14,626 nt of DNA from JAWVZU01 sp033722075 (GTDB lineage: Bacteria; Pseudomonadota; Gammaproteobacteria; Xanthomonadales; SZUA-38). Under the pieces are notes generated by a model. That model searched no databases. It saw nothing but the letters and a program-made list of their open reading frames with translations, and was not told the origin of the DNA. The stretch covers positions 1-14,626 of the forward strand of contig JAWVZU010000070.1 in assembly GCA_033722075.1 (NCBI GenBank), read 5' to 3'. Of this stretch, positions 7,365-12,260 are shown in pieces; positions within the stretch are counted from its first letter, which is position 1; every line of letters begins with the position of its first letter. The translations under genes were made by a program, and so were the position numbers.

Positions 7365-8366
7365 ATGAAGACCGTCCTGACCGGGATCACGACCACCGGG
7401 TCACCCCACCTCGGCAACTACGTCGGGGCCATCAAGCCGGCCATCCTCTCCAGCCGTGACGAGGGTGTCCAGTCCTACTATTTCCTCGCCGACTACCACG
7501 CATTGATCAAGTGCGAGGACCCGGAGCGGGTTCGCCAGTCGACCCTCGAGATTGCCGCCACCTGGCTTGCCCTGGGACTGGACGTCGAACGCTCGGTGTT
7601 CTATCGGCAGTCGGACATTCCGGAAATCCCGGAGCTGACCTGGATCCTGTCCTGCATCACGGCCAAGGGACTGATGAACCGCGCGCATGCCTACAAGGCC
7701 CGGGTGCAGGAAAACGAGGCCGCCGGGGAGGATCCGGACTACGAGATCAGCATGGGCCTGTTCAACTACCCGGTGCTGATGACCGCGGACATCCTCATGT
7801 TCAACGCAAGCCACGTGCCGGTTGGCCGTGACCAGGTGCAGCATCTGGAAATGGCGCGGGACATCGCTCAGCGCTTCAACCATCGCTATGGTGAGACGTT
7901 CGTCCTCCCCGAGGCGGTCGTGGACGAGAACACGGCCGTCATGCCCGGCCTGGACGGGCGCAAGATGAGCAAGAGCTACGACAACACGATTCCGCTGTGG
8001 CTGTCCCAGAAGCAACTGCGCAAGCACATCATGCGCATCGTCACCAATTCGAAGGAGCCCGGGGAGCCGAAGGAAACGGACGAGTCGGCGCTTTACCCGA
8101 TCTACGCGGCCTTTGCGACGGCGGAAGAGCGGGAGACCATGCGGCGCGAACTGGCCGAGGGCCTGGCCTGGGGCGAGGCAAAGAAGATCGCCTTCGAGAA
8201 GATCAACGAAGAACTGGCGCCGGCCCGCGAGCGCTACAACGACCTGATCTCGCGCCCGGAGGTGATCGAGGAAATTCTCCAGGCCGGGGCCGCCAAGGCC
8301 CGCCAGCACGCTGCCCCTTTCATGCAGCGGATCCGTGCGGCCGTCGGCATTTCTTCTCTCGGCTGA
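7365..8366 (+). CDS. trpS: Tryptophanyl-tRNA synthetase
   Basis: A 333-residue class I aminoacyl-tRNA synthetase that charges tRNA-Trp with tryptophan. TGSPHLGN (11-18) is the HIGH-type ATP motif and KMSKS (200-204) the second class I signature. VPVGRDQVQHLEMARDIA (151-168) is the strongly conserved TrpRS tryptophan/ATP segment. Length is normal. It begins with MKTVLTGITTTGSPHLG, a variant I associate with gammaproteobacteria such as Xanthomonadales. Only weak complementarity (CAGG) is seen upstream of ATG 7365. It has its own likely promoter and is convergent with purC. Confidence 0.98.
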   Translation: MKTVLTGITTTGSPHLGNYVGAIKPAILSSRDEGVQSYYFLADYHALIKCEDPERVRQSTLEIAATWLALGLDVERSVFYRQSDIPEIPELTWILSCITAKGLMNRAHAYKARVQENEAAGEDPDYEISMGLFNYPVLMTADILMFNASHVPVGRDQVQHLEMARDIAQRFNHRYGETFVLPEAVVDENTAVMPGLDGRKMSKSYDNTIPLWLSQKQLRKHIMRIVTNSKEPGEPKETDESALYPIYAAFATAEERETMRRELAEGLAWGEAKKIAFEKINEELAPARERYNDLISRPEVIEEILQAGAAKARQHAAPFMQRIRAAVGISSLG

Positions 8367-8403
8367 ATGTTCTGCTGCCGTGGATCCACTGAGCTCGCAC
8401 TGA

Positions 8404-8431
8404 AGCCCTCTCAAAGCTGGCGAGGGGGGCT
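8404..8431. terminator. Imperfect hairpin between convergent trpS and purC
   Basis: AGCCCTCTC (8404-8412) can pair imperfectly with GAGGGGGGCT (8422-8431), with G-U pairs or a bulge, around a short loop. It lies in the 144-bp convergent gap and could stop transcription from both sides. There is no following T run, so it is not a textbook intrinsic terminator. Confidence 0.35.
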
Positions 8432-8510
8432 CAGTAGCGCAGGCTGAGCTTGCGGAAGACGTGCGCCGGCAGCCAGCCGTACTCGCCCAGCCAGGGCAGA
8501 CTGGTGGGTA

Positions 8511-9410
8511 TCAGATTCGCTCCCCGGTCAGCTGCTCGAGCGCCATCAGGTAGCGATCTCGGGTTTTCTCGACGATTTCGTCCGGGAGTTCCGGGGCGGG
8601 CGGCGACTTGTCCCAGTCCTGCGCTTCCAGCCAGTCCCGCACGAACTGCTTGTCGTAGCTCGGTGGGCTGATGCCGGTCTGGTACTTGTCCGCCGGCCAG
8701 AAGCGGGAAGAATCCGGGGTCAGCAGCTCGTCGATGAGGATCAGCGATCCGGTTTCGTCCAGTCCGAACTCGAACTTGGTGTCGGCGATGATGATGCCGC
8801 GCTCCCGCGCATAGGCGGCGGCAAACTCGTAGAGCTTGAGGCTCACCGCGGCAACCTTGTCGGCCAGGGCTTTTCCGATGGTGGCCTCGAGCCGCTCCAG
8901 CGAGACGTTCTGGTCGTGCCCGGAGTCGGCCTTTGTCGAAGGGGTGAAGATCGGACGCGGCAACTGGGCCGATTGCTCCAAGCCCGAGGGAAGTTTGATG
9001 CCGCAGACCGAACCGGTGGCCTGATAGTCCTTCCATCCCGATCCGGCCAGGTAGCCTCGAACGATGGCCTCGAAGGGCAGGGGCTTGAGTCGCTTTACGA
9101 CCATGGAACGCGGTTCCAGGAGCGGCAACTCCGGGTGGTCGCCAACCGCGCTGGCCACGGAGAGCTCCACCCGGTGGTTCGGGATGATGTGCTCGGTCCT
9201 GTCGAACCAGAAATTGGAAATCCTGTTGAGCACGATGCCCTTGCCGGGGATCGGGTTGGGCAGCACCACGTCGAAGGCGGAGAGGCGATCGCAGGTCACG
9301 ATGAGCAGGTCATGGAGACCGACCTCGTAGATGTCGCGGACTTTGCCTCGAGCAATCCGCTCGAGCTGGTGGATATCTGATTCGAACAGCACCTCGGAAG
9401 CAGCTTTCAT
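8511..9410 (-). CDS. purC: SAICAR synthetase PurC
   Basis: A 299-residue phosphoribosylaminoimidazole-succinocarboxamide synthase, which joins CAIR (the product of PurE) with aspartate using ATP. Motifs in order: GKVRDIY (22-28), RPIFTPSTKAD (152-162), ADTKFEFG (209-216), DELLTPDSSRFWP (227-239) and DKQFVRDWL (253-261). It is the longer form of the family, about 300 residues against about 240 in E. coli. The start is ATG 9410 with AAGGA about 6-7 nt upstream. It is a separate transcription unit, divergent from the polyphosphate kinase gene and about 6.5 kb from purEK. Confidence 0.98.
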   Translation of the reverse strand: MKAASEVLFESDIHQLERIARGKVRDIYEVGLHDLLIVTCDRLSAFDVVLPNPIPGKGIVLNRISNFWFDRTEHIIPNHRVELSVASAVGDHPELPLLEPRSMVVKRLKPLPFEAIVRGYLAGSGWKDYQATGSVCGIKLPSGLEQSAQLPRPIFTPSTKADSGHDQNVSLERLEATIGKALADKVAAVSLKLYEFAAAYARERGIIIADTKFEFGLDETGSLILIDELLTPDSSRFWPADKYQTGISPPSYDKQFVRDWLEAQDWDKSPPAPELPDEIVEKTRDRYLMALEQLTGERI

Positions 9411-9460
9411 TGTTTTTCCTTCGGCTTTTCCGGCCCGTTTGCAAGCGCATCGACCATTCT

Positions 9461-9489
9461 ATTGTAGGGGTTTCTGGCGGGACCGCGAA
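9461..9489 (-). promoter_or_regulatory. Putative purC promoter with -10 TACAAT
   Basis: Read on the minus strand, TACAAT lies at 9466-9461 with a weak TTCGCG at 9489-9484 (17-bp spacer). The expected start near 9454 gives a leader of about 44 nt that contains the AAGGA site. The -10 hexamer is the same as at purE and trpS. No clear promoter for the divergent kinase gene was seen in this gap. Confidence 0.45.
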
Positions 9490-9565
9490 GGGTCGGGCAA
9501 GATGGAAAACGAGGGAACGGTTCCCGAACGGGGACGTCCCGGCTTCGTTCAACCAAGGACAGTCG

Positions 9566-10453
9566 ATGGATACAGCGCTTACCGATCACCCCTACCTGGC
9601 CGCGACCGACGGTACCTTCGCCCTCGGCAATTGTTCGACCGAGCCGCCTGCCGGGGCGGGCGGAAAGAAGGCCCTGAAAAAGCGCCTGAAGCAGCTGACG
9701 AAATCGCTGGACGAGCAGCAGCGGCGGTTGTATTCGAAAGGCGAGAGGGCTGTGCTGCTCGTGTTCCAGGCCATGGACGCTGCGGGCAAGGACGGGACCA
9801 TCAGGGCGGTTTTTCGCCGGATCGACCCCAACGGCTGTCACGTCTGGCCCTTCAAGCAACCCACGCCGGAAGAGTTGGCCCACGATTTCCTCTGGCGTGT
9901 CGCCCTGAAGCTGCCGAAGAAAGGCAAGATCGGGATCTTCAACCGGTCGCATTACGAGGAAGTGCTGGTGGTGCGGGTTCACCCGGAATACCTGGCCGGC
10001 CAGAAGCTGCCGTCCTACGACAGCCTCGAAGAACTCTGGACACAGCGTTACGAGTCGATCCGGAATTTCGAGGAGCACCTGGCGCGCTCAGGCACCGTCA
10101 TCATCAAGTTCTGGCTGAACCTGTCTCGCGACGAGCAGGCGCGGCGCTTCATCGCCCGGATCGACGAGCCGGAAAAGCGCTGGAAGTTCTCTTTCGGAGA
10201 CGTCGAGGAACGCGCTCGCTGGACCTCGTACATGGAAGCCTATGAGCAAATGATTCGCGCGACGTCACGGCCCTGGGCGCCGTGGTATGCGATCCCCGCG
10301 GACGACAAGCGTTTCATGCGCGTCCAGGTGGCCGAGATCGTCGATCGGACGCTGGCTCGCCTGGGCCTGAGCTATCCTCAGCCGGATGCGGCGCGGGAGG
10401 ACGAGCTGCTGGAGATGGCGCGGGAACTGGAGTCCCAGATCGGGCAGCCTTGA
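9566..10453 (+). CDS. PPK2-family polyphosphate:nucleotide phosphotransferase
   Basis: A 295-residue cytosolic kinase that moves phosphate between polyphosphate and nucleotides. FQAMDAAGKDGT (67-78) is the Walker A loop, IGIFNRSHYE (122-131) the Walker B region and EPEKRWKFS (201-209) the lid. The Q-A-M-D-A-A-G-K-D wording and the short single domain resemble class III PPK2 enzymes, which act on AMP and ADP; the class is judged from memory. ATG 9566 is preferred over the in-frame start at 9410 because AAGGA lies 8 nt before it and the upstream translation looks non-coding and overlaps the purC promoter. It stands alone, without ppk1 or ppx nearby. Confidence 0.93.
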   Translation: MDTALTDHPYLAATDGTFALGNCSTEPPAGAGGKKALKKRLKQLTKSLDEQQRRLYSKGERAVLLVFQAMDAAGKDGTIRAVFRRIDPNGCHVWPFKQPTPEELAHDFLWRVALKLPKKGKIGIFNRSHYEEVLVVRVHPEYLAGQKLPSYDSLEELWTQRYESIRNFEEHLARSGTVIIKFWLNLSRDEQARRFIARIDEPEKRWKFSFGDVEERARWTSYMEAYEQMIRATSRPWAPWYAIPADDKRFMRVQVAEIVDRTLARLGLSYPQPDAAREDELLEMARELESQIGQP

Positions 10454-10468
10454 TCCCCCTCACCCCAA

Positions 10469-10494
10469 CCCCTCTCCCTCGCTGGGGAGAGGGG
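10469..10494. terminator. Perfect 10-bp palindrome between convergent genes
   Basis: CCCCTCTCCC (10469-10478) and GGGAGAGGGG (10485-10494) form a perfect stem with the 6-nt loop TCGCTG, in the 51-bp gap between the kinase and the HTH-protein gene. The CACCCCAACCCCTCTCCC type of palindrome is a common dispersed intergenic repeat in proteobacteria. It could stop transcription in both directions, but no T run follows on either strand. Confidence 0.6.
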
Positions 10495-10504
10495 CCTTCA
10501 AGTA

Positions 10505-10870
10505 TTACGCCGCCGATTCGGTGAACCGGAAGTTGGGCGGCGCGTCGATCCGGCCGAGCTTCACCAGCCGCGCGGTAATGGCACCGGGCGTACGGTTCAG
10601 CTTCCTGGCGATCTCCGGCTCCTTGTCACCGGCATCGAATTGTTCGAGCAGGCGCTGCTCTTCCTCTTCGGTCCAGGGTTGACCCGCGCGGGCCGGCCGA
10701 TTCGGATCACGCTCGATCCGCGGCTTTTGGCGCAGTTCTTCCAGCGCGGCGTACAGTGCACGAATCACCTCCGGGCGCTGATAGGGGCTCCCGGCGCCGA
10801 ACGCCTCCCCGGTGGACGGATCGACTCCGGATGCGAGCCGTTCCAGCAGTTCCATCTGAAACTCTTCCAT
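10505..10870 (-). CDS. Small protein with C-terminal Myb/SANT-like helix-turn-helix
   Basis: A 121-residue protein of unknown function. The first half (residues 1-50) is helical and contains GVDPSTGEAFG. Residues about 65-106, beginning QPWTEEEEQRLLEQFDAG and ending TPGAITARLVKLGRI, look like a Myb/SANT-type three-helix unit; such units in bacteria bind DNA or sit at the end of helicases and nucleases. ATG 10870 has AAAGGAGAG upstream with good spacing. It lies 102 bp downstream of the XRE regulator on the same strand and could be its operon partner. It is cytosolic, with no signal peptide or membrane segment. It could be a DNA-binding accessory protein, but no target is evident. Confidence 0.75.
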   Translation of the reverse strand: MEEFQMELLERLASGVDPSTGEAFGAGSPYQRPEVIRALYAALEELRQKPRIERDPNRPARAGQPWTEEEEQRLLEQFDAGDKEPEIARKLNRTPGAITARLVKLGRIDAPPNFRFTESAA

Positions 10871-10897
10871 GATGCTCTCCTTTGCTTTTGGGTTTTC

Positions 10898-10946
10898 GGC
10901 ACGTCCTGTGCCGTAGATCGCAGCTTGCCGCGCCGGCAGCGGCCGG
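10898..10946. other. Two small hairpins in the gap between two minus-strand genes
   Basis: GGCAC/GTGCC (10898-10902 and 10908-10912, loop 5) and CCGGC/GCCGG (10933-10937 and 10942-10946, loop 4) lie between the XRE regulator and the HTH-protein gene. They could attenuate read-through, but no T run follows. Confidence 0.3.
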
Positions 10947-10972
10947 TCAGCAGAGTTTTCCCATGAAAGCTG

Positions 10973-11731
10973 TCAGAACTTTTTGTCAATCGGCTTGCGA
11001 CGTAGCTTCGCGAAGACCGGTAGCTCCCAGGGGCGCAGTGCGAAGACCGCGCCGATGCCGAATTTATCCTCCAGCGGAAGGTCGAGGTCGGCCTGGATGA
11101 ACTCGTCCAGCTTGGCGGTGAGTGCGTCGATTTCCGCATGCATTCGTCGTACCGAGTCCCGCGAGACCAGCCCGCCGAGAAACCGCATGTGTTCACCCGG
11201 GCGACCGAAGCGGCTGTCCAGGAAGTCGCGCTTCACCTCGGACTCGAAGAACTGCTCCACCGGCCCGTGGGTGCGCCAGGAGAAATTTCGCGCCACGAGC
11301 CGCCGAATCCGGTTGCCGGGCAGGAGCTCTATCATTCCCAGCCGGTCCAGTCGGACCAGCCGCTTGATGACCTCGGGTTCGGTCATCTCGAAGGTGTCGG
11401 TGATCTGGTCCACGGACCACCCGTTGAGCACCATATAGGTGACCAGCAGCAGCTTGCTGTCGCCGATGAGTTCCCGCTCCTGTTCCGGCGTCAGACGCGT
11501 CACGGGGGCCGGGCGCACGACCGACAGCTGGGCCAGGTCGGCGATGCTGACGCCGGCGAATCGCGCTATCGCTTCGAGCCGATCCAGGGTCATCTGTGCC
11601 CGGGAGAACATCCGCTTGACGGTTGCTTCGCTGACGCCCAGGTGCCTGGCCACCTGCGCATAGGTGATGCCCTGGTTGCGAAGAACCTGCTTGAGGCTGT
11701 CAATCAGCCGCTGGGTTTCGGAGCCGCTCAT
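10973..11731 (-). CDS. XRE-family transcriptional regulator with long C-terminal domain
   Basis: A 252-residue regulator. Residues about 5-68 form a Cro/CI-type HTH, with helices 2-3 in TYAQVARHLGVSEATVKRMF (23-42). The remaining ~180 residues are a helical domain without a recognised ligand-binding or peptidase fold; residues about 110-135 (QITDTFEMTEPEVIKRLVRL) resemble a second winged-helix segment. I chose ATG 11731 because GGGAGG lies 6 nt before it; the ATG at 11737 directly abuts that GGGAGG, so it is too close. It is divergent from the DUF3429-photolyase operon, and by position may regulate it or itself. No cofactor motif is visible. Confidence 0.88.
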   Translation of the reverse strand: MSGSETQRLIDSLKQVLRNQGITYAQVARHLGVSEATVKRMFSRAQMTLDRLEAIARFAGVSIADLAQLSVVRPAPVTRLTPEQERELIGDSKLLLVTYMVLNGWSVDQITDTFEMTEPEVIKRLVRLDRLGMIELLPGNRIRRLVARNFSWRTHGPVEQFFESEVKRDFLDSRFGRPGEHMRFLGGLVSRDSVRRMHAEIDALTAKLDEFIQADLDLPLEDKFGIGAVFALRPWELPVFAKLRRKPIDKKF

Positions 11732-11781
11732 CCCCATCCTCCCGGTGATCGCGGTGTCATCTTACCGTGGGAACGGCTTGA

Positions 11782-11810
11782 TTGATCATTGACGAACGTC
11801 GGCCGATACT
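11782..11810 (+). promoter_or_regulatory. Putative promoter of the DUF3429-photolyase operon
   Basis: TTGATC (11782-11787) and GATACT (11805-11810) are 17 bp apart, and the -10 ends 6 nt before the ATG at 11817. That places the start on or next to the ATG. The -35 overlaps the palindrome TGATCA (11783-11788) inside the near-symmetric ATTGATCATT, a possible operator for the divergent XRE protein. The 79-bp region is the only regulatory space between the two genes. Confidence 0.4.
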
Positions 11811-11816
11811 GAGCGC

Positions 11817-12260
11817 ATGCATTCCAAGGACGAAGCACCGGTCAGCTCAGCTGTGCTCGGATACGGCGGAGTGATCCCGTTCCTGGGGCTGGCGCTCAAT
11901 TACTGGCTTGGGGGACCGCTTTTCCCCGGCTTTGCACTGCAGGCCTTCCTCGTCTATTCGGCGGTGATCCTTTCCTTTCTTGGCGGCATTCGCTGGGGTG
12001 CGGCCGTCAATCTCGGCAAGACCCGCACTCGTGAGCTCGCCCTTTCGGTGCTCCCCAGCCTGTTTGCCGCAGGAACGCTTCTCTTGCCCAGTCCGCTCTG
12101 GTCGGTGTGGGCACTGCTCGCCGGTTTCCTGCTGGTCGGGCTGGGCGATGTCCTGGTGCCGGGCCCGAGCGTGCCTCGCTGGATGATCCGCCTGCGCATC
12201 CGGCTGACCATTGCCGTGGTCGTCTGCCACCTGCTCATGCTCGCCGCGTTTTACCGGTGA
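11817..12260 (+). CDS. DUF3429-family integral membrane protein
   Basis: A 147-residue protein with about five membrane segments (roughly 12-32, 40-58, 75-92, 95-114 and 127-145). The family signature is LGYGGVIPFLGLA (14-26) followed by YSAVILSFLGGIRWGAA (47-63). The biochemical role of DUF3429 is unknown. ATG 11817 sits directly behind a -10-like box without a Shine-Dalgarno site, suggesting a leaderless mRNA. The stop TGA (12258-12260) overlaps the GTG start of the photolyase fusion, so this gene leads that operon and probably feeds ribosomes into it. A link to light or oxidative stress is inferred from this coupling only. Confidence 0.88.
   Translation: MHSKDEAPVSSAVLGYGGVIPFLGLALNYWLGGPLFPGFALQAFLVYSAVILSFLGGIRWGAAVNLGKTRTRELALSVLPSLFAAGTLLLPSPLWSVWALLAGFLLVGLGDVLVPGPSVPRWMIRLRIRLTIAVVVCHLLMLAAFYR

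Noticed and set aside
9410..9565. Upstream extension of the PPK2 frame to 9410
   Set aside because: It has no family similarity and overlaps the purC leader and promoter; ATG 9566 has a good AAGGA site.
10984..10989. A perfect TTGACA on the minus strand as a -35 for the small HTH protein
   Set aside because: It lies in the last codons of the XRE gene, and no acceptable -10 is found at 16-18 bp downstream.
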